The notes beneath the pieces are model-generated. The model was not told where the DNA came from. It made no database searches and worked only from the letters and a program-made list of their open reading frames with translations. This document shows positions 18,731 through 27,364 of a DNA stretch of 64,000 nt, one piece after another. This DNA is from Holophagaceae bacterium (GTDB lineage: Bacteria; Acidobacteriota; Holophagae; Holophagales; Holophagaceae): positions 22,959-86,958 of the forward strand of contig JANYAS010000156.1 in assembly GCA_025361205.1 (NCBI GenBank), in the 5' to 3' direction. The position numbers and the translations under genes are program-made. Numbering within the stretch: the stretch's first letter is position 1; each line of letters starts with the position of its first letter.

Positions 18731-21700
18731 GTGCGCTTCCGCGCCGTCCTGGCCCTCGGCCTCCTGGCGCTGGCTTCGGCGAGCGCCAGGGGTGCCGGTG
18801 CTGCGCGTGTCCTGACGGGGGTCCGAATCGCGGGTGGAACGGAGGATGACCGCCGCTTTGCTTTGGCTGCGCTGGGACTCCGGGTGGGACAGTCCCTGGA
18901 CGAGGCCCTCTTTCAGCAGGCGCTGACGGCCGTGCGCCTCGTGGACCGGTACCGTTCGGTGGAGGGGGTTCTCGAGGCGGACGGATCCGTGTCCTTGCGC
19001 CTGGAGTCGCTGCAACCTCTCGTCTCCTGGCGGTGGGAAGGCGACGCAATCCCCAAACCCCTTCGAAAGACCCTGCTGCCCGAACTCCGGAAGGGCCAGC
19101 GGATCGGGGCCCAACGAAGCGCCGTCCTCACAGATGCCGCAGAAGGGCGGTTGCGCGAGTATGGCTACCCTGACGTCAAGGTTCTGGCGATCTTGGAAAG
19201 GGAGGGTCGGGTCCTTCGCTTGGTGTTGAAGCTCGGTCCGCCGACCCTAATCCGGGAGGTTCGCTTCGAGGGGAATCCGGCTCCTTATACCCGGGAAGCC
19301 CTGCTGAAGGTGGCCGGTCTGCGCCCAGGCCAAACCTTCTGGACGCCTTCGACCCTCCGCGATGTCCATTGGCGTTTGCGGCAGCGCCTCATCAAGGACG
19401 ACCGCCTCGAAGGTTCCGTGCGACTGGAGCCCCTGGGCGAAGCCGGCGTGTTGGTGCTCGAGGTCCATGCGGGTCCGAAGGTGGCCCTGAAGGCCAAGGG
19501 GCTGAACGTGCTGGGTTTTCTCTGGAACCAGCCCCGGCTTTCGGAGTTCGTGCCCCTGGCCCGGGCCGAGCGCTATTCGCCCAGCATCCTCGATGAGGGG
19601 GCGGGCCGCATCACGACCTACTTCCGCAATCAGGGCTTCCCCGAGGCCAAAGTCCGCTACGAGCAGGTGGTGACCGCCGGGCCGGCCGACCAGCCCGAGG
19701 CCGTGACCCTCACCTACACCGTTGAGCCCGGTCAGAGGCGCCTTCTCAGTCGGGTGCAACTTGAGGGCAATCGCGAACTGTCTGAAGCAGACCTCCGCCC
19801 CGTGGTTGCCCTGCCCAAGCGCTTCTTGATCCTGCGGCCCCACGCCAAGGCTGAGGCCGTCAAGGCGCTGGAAGACCGGGTCACGGCCTTCTATCTTCAT
19901 CATGGTTTCCCCGAAGTGCGCGTTCGGCGCCACGTGGACACGGCCCCAGACGGCTCTGTGGAGGTCCACCTGATCATCCGGGAAGGGCAGCGTCGCTTTC
20001 TGGACGCGCTGCTGCTGGAGCTGCCTGCGGACCCCGGCTTCCGGCGCGAAAGCCTCTCACAGAGCCTCTTGCGGGCCCTTTCGGATCGTCCTATGTTGGT
20101 TCCTGGAACCACCCGCTACCGCTCGGACCGTCGGCATCTCCAGGGCATCGAGGCCACGATGGCCTTTACGGCTCAGGGGGCCCGCCTCAGCTTCAATCCG
20201 CCCCTTCCACTCGTCCGGAACGACCTCGCCCTGGTGGTCTCGGACCTCCGCCAACGCCTCTCCTCTGCCGGGGCCGCCAATCCCCAGGTGAAACTCGCCT
20301 TCGAGGATGACGAAACCCGCCCCATCGTCCGCATCCGGATACCCTCGCAACCCCTGGATCAGGTCCGGCGCCTGGTGGTCCAGGGAAGCGACCGCACCCG
20401 GGCGGAAGCGGTCTTGCGGGAGATGGAACTTCCACCGGGTGCTCCCCTGGATCCGGCCAAGCTGGACGAAGGGCAGACCCAACTTGGCGGCCTGGGCGCG
20501 TTCCAGCGGGTGGACCTGCTGACGCTGAAGGACCTCCCGGGGCAGGATAAGGAACCCTGGCGGCGCGGGGATCTGGCCTTGCGCCTGGAGGAACGCCCAC
20601 CCTGGGTGTTTACGGAATCCTTCGGCTATGACGACACGCAGGGCTACCACTTTGGCTTGAACGCCCAGAGGCTGAATGTGGGCGGCATGGGGCGAACGAT
20701 CGATTACGGCCTGCGCGCCGGAGACCAGACGCTCAACAGCCCCTGGTTGCGCCGGGCCTTCCCCACCGGCAATACCAAGCGATCGGTGGACAGCTACAGC
20801 ATCGGCTACACCGACCCCTGGTTCCTGCCCGGCTCCCTTGATTCCTGGCTGGCCTCCCGGACGCAATTTCACATGGAAGCGGCCTATATCGAAGAAGCCC
20901 AGGCAGCGTTCTCAGCGCGTCGTCGGCGCCTCACGCCGAGCCTGGAATGGAAGATCAGTCCAACTCAGTCTCTGCAGCTAGGCTACCGCTTCGAGCGAGT
21001 CGAGGTGGCTGCCAACACCGACAGTAATCACAACCCACTCTATGACCGGAACGACCTGCTCCTGATCACCAAGAGTCAGGGGCGCAGCATCATTTCCGCC
21101 CCCTACCTGCAGGTGGTCGTGGATCGCCGGGATCGACCCTACGATCCCACCCAGGGCGCCTACTTCATGGGGCGATTGGAATTGGCAAGCCAGCTGTTCG
21201 GGACCTCCGCCAACAGCAGTTTCGTAAAGCTGGATCTGCGAAAACAATGGAACTGGCCCATGGGTTTTCACGCGGAAAACGGAGTGGTAATGGTCAACCT
21301 CCGGCTCGGCCTGGCACGCCCCACGGCCCATTCCGCCGATAAGCTGCCCCTTTCCGAGCGTTTCTTCGGTGGCGGGTCCTTCACCGTGCGCGGCGTGGAG
21401 CCGGACATGCTCGGAGAACTTGGCACTGTGCCATTGAAGGATCCCAAAACGGGCCTGCCAACAGGCGGCTCATTGACCATTCCTCTGGGTGGTCAGGCTC
21501 TTGCTGTGGTGAACCTGGAATATCGTTTCCCGCTGTTCGGCATGCAGAGCGTCTGGGGGGAAGTGTTCGCCGATTCCGGCCAAGTCTACTCCAGCCTGAG
21601 TCCCGACGCCGGAGGGGTGTCGACCTTTCCGCCTCTGCGCACCACCCTGGGCATGGGCCTGATCTTCAAGCTGGGCTTCCCCCTCAAGGTCGAATACGCC

Positions 21701-21796
21701 GCCGACTGGAAGCGCATCCTTGGCCGGCCCCGCACCCAGCAGGAGCGGGATACCCAGCTGAAGAGCCTGCTCATCTCCGCCGGGTTCCAGTTCTAG
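18731..21796 (+). CDS. BamA/TamA (Omp85)-family outer-membrane protein with multiple POTRA repeats
   Basis: POTRA-like repeats (REVRFEGNPAPYTREALLKVAGLRPGQTF; SRVQLEGNRELSEADLRPVV); C-term surface-antigen domain (SERFFGGGSFTVRGVEPD..., LGMGLIFKLGFPLKVEYAADW) ending in aromatic F. Confidence 0.88.
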   Translation: MRFRAVLALGLLALASASARGAGAARVLTGVRIAGGTEDDRRFALAALGLRVGQSLDEALFQQALTAVRLVDRYRSVEGVLEADGSVSLRLESLQPLVSWRWEGDAIPKPLRKTLLPELRKGQRIGAQRSAVLTDAAEGRLREYGYPDVKVLAILEREGRVLRLVLKLGPPTLIREVRFEGNPAPYTREALLKVAGLRPGQTFWTPSTLRDVHWRLRQRLIKDDRLEGSVRLEPLGEAGVLVLEVHAGPKVALKAKGLNVLGFLWNQPRLSEFVPLARAERYSPSILDEGAGRITTYFRNQGFPEAKVRYEQVVTAGPADQPEAVTLTYTVEPGQRRLLSRVQLEGNRELSEADLRPVVALPKRFLILRPHAKAEAVKALEDRVTAFYLHHGFPEVRVRRHVDTAPDGSVEVHLIIREGQRRFLDALLLELPADPGFRRESLSQSLLRALSDRPMLVPGTTRYRSDRRHLQGIEATMAFTAQGARLSFNPPLPLVRNDLALVVSDLRQRLSSAGAANPQVKLAFEDDETRPIVRIRIPSQPLDQVRRLVVQGSDRTRAEAVLREMELPPGAPLDPAKLDEGQTQLGGLGAFQRVDLLTLKDLPGQDKEPWRRGDLALRLEERPPWVFTESFGYDDTQGYHFGLNAQRLNVGGMGRTIDYGLRAGDQTLNSPWLRRAFPTGNTKRSVDSYSIGYTDPWFLPGSLDSWLASRTQFHMEAAYIEEAQAAFSARRRRLTPSLEWKISPTQSLQLGYRFERVEVAANTDSNHNPLYDRNDLLLITKSQGRSIISAPYLQVVVDRRDRPYDPTQGAYFMGRLELASQLFGTSANSSFVKLDLRKQWNWPMGFHAENGVVMVNLRLGLARPTAHSADKLPLSERFFGGGSFTVRGVEPDMLGELGTVPLKDPKTGLPTGGSLTIPLGGQALAVVNLEYRFPLFGMQSVWGEVFADSGQVYSSLSPDAGGVSTFPPLRTTLGMGLIFKLGFPLKVEYAADWKRILGRPRTQQERDTQLKSLLISAGFQF

Positions 21797-21802
21797 ACCG
21801 AC

Positions 21803-22228
21803 ATGGGCAAGGAAACGGCCCGCAATAGAAGCCTTTGGCTGTTTGGCATGACGGCCATGGACCTCGAAGAACTGGAGCGCATGCTTCGGGAAGCGGGTTT
21901 AGGAAACGAGGAAGAGCTGGAGAAAGCCAAACAGGAAAGCCATGGCTTGGGGCTTTTCGTGCGCTCCCTTGTGGGCCTGGATCGAGCGGCGGCCAAGGCA
22001 GCCTTCGCCGAGTTTCTTCAGGGCTCGACCCTCAATGCCAGTCAGATCGATTTCCTTGGAATGGTGATTGACCATCTCACGGAGCATGGCGCCATGGACC
22101 CAGCGCTGCTCTACGAATCGCCGTATACAGACATCAGCCCTTTGGGTGTGGAGGGTGTGTTCAACCCACCTCAGGTCGAGCTACTGCTTGGGGTACTGGC
22201 GAATGTACGGCAGAGGGCTGTGGCCTAG
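21803..22228 (+). pseudogene. C-terminal remnant of type I restriction endonuclease subunit HsdR
   Basis: TAMDLEELERMLREAGLGNEEELEKAKQESHGLGLFVRSLVGLDRAAAKAAFAEFL...LYESPYTDISPLGVEGVF resembles the extreme C-terminus of HsdR; no helicase/nuclease upstream (bamA ends at 21796). Confidence 0.75.
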
Positions 22229-22344
22229 AACGATCCAATTGTTCGGCGGAGTTCGCTGAATTGCGCCCGGATTCGAGGAGGACTCTTTCCGATAATTTTC
22301 CGATGGATCAATTTGTGACGAGCGCGAGGTCGTTTTTAAACAAG

Positions 22345-22370
22345 AACACCCTAGATTTCTCTAAGGTGTT
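22345..22370 (-). terminator. Rho-independent terminator, copy 1
   Basis: AACACCTTAGA-GAAA-TCTAGGGTGTT then CTTGTTTAA on the minus strand; immediately after the tRNA-Glu 3' half. Confidence 0.75.
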
Positions 22371-22373
22371 TTT

Positions 22374-22419
22374 TGGTAGGGCTAACGGGATTTGAACCCG
22401 TGTTACCGCCGTGAAAGGG
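22374..22419 (-). pseudogene. 3' half of tRNA-Glu (TTC) without a recognisable 5' half
   Basis: Minus strand CC-CTTTCAC-GGCGG-TAAC-ACGGG-TTCAAAT-CCCGT-TAGCCCT-A-CCA. Expected 5' partner arms (AGGGCTA acceptor, CCGCC anticodon stem) are not adjacent. Confidence 0.7.
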
Positions 22420-22612
22420 TCTTGTGTCGATTCAACTGCCTGTATGGGCCCCGCGACATCGGCGGCTCTGGTGATTCAACTCAAACCGGGGTGGCGCTGG
22501 TCCCAGAAAAATGGTTTTGTCCCGCCTTGACCCGTGCCGTCCCACACCGTTCATACAAGTCATATGCAATACGGGCGATCTTACATGGGCCAAAGTGACG
22601 GAATTAAACAAG

Positions 22613-22638
22613 AACACCCTAGATTTCTCTAAGGTGTT
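22613..22638 (-). terminator. Rho-independent terminator, copy 2 (after tRNA-Val)
   Basis: Same hairpin as at 22345-22370, inside a 36-bp perfect direct repeat (22336-22371 and 22604-22639). Confidence 0.78.
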
Positions 22639-22640
22639 TG

Positions 22641-22715
<75 letters not shown>

Positions 22716-22782
22716 GTGCGAAGCTCTATTCTAGCGGAACGGGGGCGGCTGTCGAGTGTCTGGGGGGGAGGGCCTGGTCTGG

Positions 22783-22914
22783 CTACGAATTCCCGAACCA
22801 GAGCAGGAGCGCAGCCAGGGTCACGGCCGTCAGCAGGAGCCAGTCCGGGGCGTAGGGATGCTCCAGGGCGAAACGGCTGAGGGGATGAGGGGCATGGTGG
22901 ACATGGAGGGCCAT
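22783..22914 (-). CDS. small single-TM protein, 43 aa (not in the supplied ORF track)
   Basis: GGAAAGGAGATTGCC-ATG; MALHVHHAPHPLSRFALEHPYAPDWLLLTAVTLAALLLWFGNS*. Confidence 0.6.
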   Translation of the reverse strand: MALHVHHAPHPLSRFALEHPYAPDWLLLTAVTLAALLLWFGNS

Positions 22915-23005
22915 GGCAATCTCCTTTCCTGGGCACCACAATCCACACCAAGGATGGGTCGCCGGGGTGGCTCACGCCGCTCTTTTCCGGGATCGGGATC
23001 CAGGC

Positions 23006-23109
23006 TAGGGGTCGATACGGAATAGCCTGGGTTGAATTCGCCATTCCGTTACGGCCGCTGATGCCGTTCTCGCGATTTCCGAGGCGGGTTGTTTTATTTC
23101 GACGGCCTA
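23006..23109 (-). repeat. 104-bp dispersed repeat element, copy B
   Basis: Matches 6682-6785 ungapped; begins (minus strand) with the TAG stop of the adjacent small ORF. Confidence 0.85.
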
Positions 23110-23229
23110 GTGGAGCATCGCCGTGGCGGGCCAGAAGAGCCAGGCGACAAGGGCGCCCACCAGGATCAGCAGCCAATCCAGCGCAGTGGATTGGCCGAGA
23201 TCAAGGTCGCGTCGGGAATGGGCGGCCAT
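23107..23229 (-). CDS. small single-TM protein, 40 aa (not in the supplied ORF track)
   Basis: CCAAAGGAGGCTGCC-ATG; MAAHSRRDLDLGQSTALDWLLILVGALVAWLFWPATAMLH*; shares DWLL-TM architecture with the 43-aa ORF. Confidence 0.6.
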   Translation of the reverse strand: MAAHSRRDLDLGQSTALDWLLILVGALVAWLFWPATAMLH

Positions 23230-23319
23230 GGCAGCCTCCTTTGGGGAGCCCCTGTCCACCTTTCAGCTTCGTCCGCGATGGACCTCCCGCTGTGAATTCT
23301 TAGAAAATTCGGCTCCCCG

Positions 23320-25152
23320 CTATTCCACGGTCACCGATTTCGCCAGGTTGCGGGGCTGGTCCACATCGCAGCCGCGCAGGACTGCGATGTGGTAGGCCAG
23401 CAGCTGCAGGGGGACGGCGTAGACGATGGGGGTGAGCCAGGGATGAACGGCGGGGAGCTCCAGCACATCCTCGGCGATGCTGGACAAGCCCGTGTCCCCC
23501 TCGGTGACCAGGGCCAGGATGCGGCCATCCCGGGCGGCGGCTTCCTGGAGGTTGCTGAGGGTCTTTTCCCGGTGGGCATCGCGGGGCATGAGGGCCACCA
23601 CGGGCAGGGTCTGGTCGATGAGGGCGATGGGGCCGTGTTTCATTTCGCCGGCCGGGTAACCCTCGGCGTGGATGTACGAAATTTCCTTCAGTTTCAGGGC
23701 GCCTTCCAGGGCGATGGGGTAGCAGGGGCCCCGGCCCAGGTACAGGAAATCTGTAGCGTCCTTCCAGCGGTGGGCCCACTGGATGATCTTCGGTTCGAGG
23801 GCATTGAGCCGTTCCAGGTGGGCCGGAAGCTCGCGCAGCCCCTGCAGCAGCTCTTCCTTGAGGACCGGGTCCACCGTGCCTTTGGCTTCGCCCAGTTTGA
23901 GGGCCAGCAGAGTGAGCACGGCCAGCTGGGTGGTGAAGGCCTTGGTGGAGGCCACCCCGATTTCCGGTCCGGCGTGGGTGAACAGCGTGGCCTCGCACTG
24001 CCGGGTGGCGGTGGAGCCCATGACGTTGCAGATGGCGAGGGTGCGTGCGCCCCGCGCGGCGGCTTCCTTCATGGCGGCCAGGGTGTCCGCGGTTTCGCCG
24101 CTCTGGGTGATGCCGATGATGAGGGTGCCGGGTTGGATCACCGGTTCGCGGTAACGGTACTCGCTGGCATAGTCCACTTCCACGGGCACCCGGCTCAACT
24201 GCTCGATGAGAAACTTGCCCACCAGGCCGGCGTGCCAGCTGGTGCCACAGGCCACGATATGGATGCGCGTCAGGTCCGCGAGCTCCTGCGCGGTGAAGGG
24301 CAGGTCCAGGGGAATGGCTTCACCGTCCAGGGGGAGCCGGTTCAGCAGCGTATTGGACAAGGCCTGGGGCTGCTCGAAGATTTCCTTCTGCATGAAGTGC
24401 TTGTAGCCCCGCTTTTCCACCGCCACGGGATCATAGGGGATGGTGTGGACCGTCCGCTGCACTTCGCTACCGTTCATGCGGAAGATTCGGGCGCCCTCGC
24501 GAGTGAGTTCGGCCAGGTCCCCGTCCTCCAGGAAGATCACGCGGCGGGTGTGGGGCAGGAGGGGCACCACATCCGAAGCCAGGAACGTCTCGCCCTCTCC
24601 CAGGCCCAGCACCATGGGGGGGCCGCTGCGGGCGGCCAGGATGCGGTTGGGGTCCTTGGCATGCAGGCAGGCCAGGGCGTAGATGCCCTTCATGCGGCCC
24701 ACGGCCTCGCGGAAGGCCTCGGAGAAGGTGCGTCCCCCCTTCATCAAGTGGGCCACCATGACGGGGAAGCATTCGGTGTCCGTCTCGGATTGGAAGGTTT
24801 CGCCAGCAGCCTTCAGCTCGGCACGCAGTTCGAGAAAATTCTCGAAGATGCCGTTGTGGACGGCCACCACCTGGCCATCGGCGCTGCAATGGGGGTGGGC
24901 ATTCTCCTCCGTGGGTCGACCATGGGTGGCCCAGCGGGTGTGGCCGATCCCCAGGGGACTGGGGTCCGAAAGGTCCACCTTGGCGGCCAGGTTCGCCAGC
25001 TTGCCTGAGGCGCGGATGATGCTGAACACCCCGGAGCCAGAGGCGAGAGCCACTCCCGCGCTGTCGTAGCCCCGGTACTCCAGGCTCTTCAGCCCATCCA
25101 CCAGGATGCCCACGGCACCCTGCTGTCCGATGTATCCGACGATTCCACACAT
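23320..25152 (-). CDS. glmS: glutamine-fructose-6-phosphate aminotransferase (isomerizing)
   Basis: MCGIVGYIGQQGAVGILVDGLKSLEYRGYDSAG...; HTRWATHG; VVHNGIFEN; ACGTSWHAGLV; C-term CDVDQPRNLAKSVTVE. Confidence 0.95.
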   Translation of the reverse strand: MCGIVGYIGQQGAVGILVDGLKSLEYRGYDSAGVALASGSGVFSIIRASGKLANLAAKVDLSDPSPLGIGHTRWATHGRPTEENAHPHCSADGQVVAVHNGIFENFLELRAELKAAGETFQSETDTECFPVMVAHLMKGGRTFSEAFREAVGRMKGIYALACLHAKDPNRILAARSGPPMVLGLGEGETFLASDVVPLLPHTRRVIFLEDGDLAELTREGARIFRMNGSEVQRTVHTIPYDPVAVEKRGYKHFMQKEIFEQPQALSNTLLNRLPLDGEAIPLDLPFTAQELADLTRIHIVACGTSWHAGLVGKFLIEQLSRVPVEVDYASEYRYREPVIQPGTLIIGITQSGETADTLAAMKEAAARGARTLAICNVMGSTATRQCEATLFTHAGPEIGVASTKAFTTQLAVLTLLALKLGEAKGTVDPVLKEELLQGLRELPAHLERLNALEPKIIQWAHRWKDATDFLYLGRGPCYPIALEGALKLKEISYIHAEGYPAGEMKHGPIALIDQTLPVVALMPRDAHREKTLSNLQEAAARDGRILALVTEGDTGLSSIAEDVLELPAVHPWLTPIVYAVPLQLLAYHIAVLRGCDVDQPRNLAKSVTVE

Positions 25153-25300
25153 GGGAGGCTCCCGATGACTGCTCACAACTTAGCGCGGAGTTCGGCAGGA
25201 TCCAATGTGGTGTCTGCCACCCACCCTGCGGCGGGGAGGCGCCCACACCCTGTGGCGGATTAGCCTCGCCCCAGCCTAAAGGCCCGCCGCAGTTGCTTCT

Positions 25301-25414
25301 TGAACCGCGAAAACTGGAAACCGCGAAATATGCGAACGGACGCGAAAAAGAATCCAAGAGGCACCTGGTTCTCCTTTCGCGAGGCCGAAGGCCTTTCGCG
25401 CGTTTCGCGGTTCA
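25301..25414. repeat. inverted repeat TGAACCGCGAAA ... TTTCGCGGTTCA with internal GCGAA-type units
   Basis: 12-bp perfect arms at 25301-25312 and 25403-25414; interior has repeated ACCGCGAAA / CGCGAAA / TTTCGCG words. Confidence 0.75.
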
Positions 25415-26341
25415 CCCCAGGCTGCGGATCCGGGCGGCTCGGGTGTCGATCTCGGTGATGCGGAAGGCGAAGTTGCCGTCCACCACCACGACCTCGCCCT
25501 TGGCGATGAGCTTGCCATTTACGAGCAGTTCCACGGGTGCATCGGCGCTGCGGTTCAGTTCGAGGATGGACCCGGGCGTGAGCTTCAGCAATTCGCCCAT
25601 CTGCATCTCGGTCTGGCCCATGCGCACGACCACGGGCAGCTGGATGTCCAACAGCAGTTCAAGGTTGCCGGCGTCGTGGGTGGGACCGGTGGCCACCGGA
25701 GCCTGGCGAGTCGGGGCGGGGGCGGTGGGGGTGGTGGCCGGGGCCGCCGCCTGGGCGGGGACGGCGGGCACCTCGCCGAAGCCCAGCTTCCGCTTGAGCT
25801 GCTGGAGCAGGAGATCGGGGAACAGGATGTGGATGGTGGTACTGAGGGTGTCCTGGGTGGTGGCCAGGGCAATGTCTTGGAAGGAACCCTGGCCCAGGTG
25901 CTCGGCGAAGGCGGCCGCTTCGGGCGCGACGGCCAGGATCTCCACATTGGCGATGGCGAAGGTCTCGCCCGCGAGGTCGGACAGGGTCTGGTTGGCGCTG
26001 CCCATAACCTGGTTGAAGGTCTCCGCCAGGGCATCCTTGGAATCGCCCACCAATTCATCCGCAGAGGCGCCCTCACCACCCAGCATGAGGTCCACAAGCA
26101 TGGTGCCTTCCTTCAGGGGGAGGCTGAAGATGAGAGTCCCGCTCAGGCCCTTCTGGTAGTTCGCCTTCACGAGCACGGCCGTGCCCTCGTGGAGGGCGGC
26201 GACGGCGGCGGGTTCCAGTAGCTCACCCGGGGCGGATTTGAGCTGGAATTCGCGACCGGTGAGCATGGAGAAGACCGAGGCCATGCTTTCGGCGAAAGCG
26301 CTGCCGGTCTTCTGGAAGAATTCTGTGTCTCGGGCATCCAT
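25412..26341 (-). CDS. fliN: flagellar motor switch protein FliN/FliY (CheC-like domain plus FliN C-term)
   Basis: C-term LLDIQLPVVVRMGQTEMQMGELLKLTPGSILELNRSADAPVELLVNGKLIAKGEVVVVDGNFAFRITEI; N-term ~200-aa CheC/FliY-like part. Confidence 0.9.
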   Translation of the reverse strand: MDARDTEFFQKTGSAFAESMASVFSMLTGREFQLKSAPGELLEPAAVAALHEGTAVLVKANYQKGLSGTLIFSLPLKEGTMLVDLMLGGEGASADELVGDSKDALAETFNQVMGSANQTLSDLAGETFAIANVEILAVAPEAAAFAEHLGQGSFQDIALATTQDTLSTTIHILFPDLLLQQLKRKLGFGEVPAVPAQAAAPATTPTAPAPTRQAPVATGPTHDAGNLELLLDIQLPVVVRMGQTEMQMGELLKLTPGSILELNRSADAPVELLVNGKLIAKGEVVVVDGNFAFRITEIDTRAARIRSLG

Positions 26342-26344
26342 GAT

Positions 26345-27361
26345 TCACCCTTCCGACCGGCTGCCGGTCACTTGGAATACGCGTTTCCCGTTGGGGTTCA
26401 GGGCCACCAGGCCCAGGAAGCGAGGAATGCCGTCCACGCACAGGTCAAGCTCGGCGTCGAAGCGCTTGGTCAGCGGGATGAGGTCGCCTGCCTTGAGCTG
26501 GAGCAACTCCTCCATGCTGAGGCTAGTGCCCTGGATCTCGGCCGCGGCCTCCATGGGGCAGCGTTTGAGGCTGGCCATGAGCAGGCGGGCTTCCTCGTAG
26601 GTGGAGGACTTCTTATAGCCCGTGAACATTTCCTGGTCGAACTTGTTGGAGATGGGCTCGAGGATGATGCTCGGGATGGCCAGGTTGATCATGCCGCTCA
26701 CGGGGCCCATCTTCACCTCGAACACCACCAGGAGGACCACCTCGTTGGGCGCCACGATCTGGATGAGCTGGGGGCTCGTTTCCCGGGCCTGAATGCGGAA
26801 GTCCAGGTCCACGATGCCCCGCCAGGATTCCCGCATGTCCTCCAGCAGCAGCTTGAGGATGCCGTCGAAGATGCTCTGCTCGATGTCGGTCATGGTCCGC
26901 AGGACCTTCAGTGGCTCGCCGGGACCGCCCAGCATCTTGTCGATGATGGGGAACACCAGGGTGGGGTTGACCTCCAGGGCCAGGGCCCCTTCCAGGGGCT
27001 TGATGGAGATGGCGTTGAAGCAGGTGGGATCGGGCACGGACAGCAGGAATTCCTGGTAGCTGAGCTGCTCGACGCTCACCAGGTTCACTTCCGTGATGGT
27101 CCGCAGGTAGGCGCTCAGGGAACTGGAGAAATTCCGGGCGAAGCGGTCGTGCATGAAGTGAAGCGACCGCATCTGCTCGCGGCTGACCCGGTCGGGACGG
27201 CGGAAGTTGTAGAGGGTGACCTTGCGCTGAACCTGGGCTTTTTTTGCCTGGGATGTTGCTCCGCTTCGCTCCCCCGCCCCGGTGGCCGAGGGCTTCCCGG
27301 CCGGCTTGGTGTGGGACTTAAGTAGCGCGTCTACTTCCTCTTGGCTCAGGATTTTGGCCAT
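26345..27361 (-). CDS. fliM: flagellar motor switch protein FliM
   Basis: MAKILSQEEVDALLKS; LYNFRRPDRVSREQMRSLHFMHDRFARNFSSSLSAYLRT. Confidence 0.95.
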   Translation of the reverse strand: MAKILSQEEVDALLKSHTKPAGKPSATGAGERSGATSQAKKAQVQRKVTLYNFRRPDRVSREQMRSLHFMHDRFARNFSSSLSAYLRTITEVNLVSVEQLSYQEFLLSVPDPTCFNAISIKPLEGALALEVNPTLVFPIIDKMLGGPGEPLKVLRTMTDIEQSIFDGILKLLLEDMRESWRGIVDLDFRIQARETSPQLIQIVAPNEVVLLVVFEVKMGPVSGMINLAIPSIILEPISNKFDQEMFTGYKKSSTYEEARLLMASLKRCPMEAAAEIQGTSLSMEELLQLKAGDLIPLTKRFDAELDLCVDGIPRFLGLVALNPNGKRVFQVTGSRSEG

Positions 27362-27364
27362 GGC

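Noticed and set aside
23389-25008. 539-aa ORF antisense to glmS
   Set aside because: Same antisense artefact.
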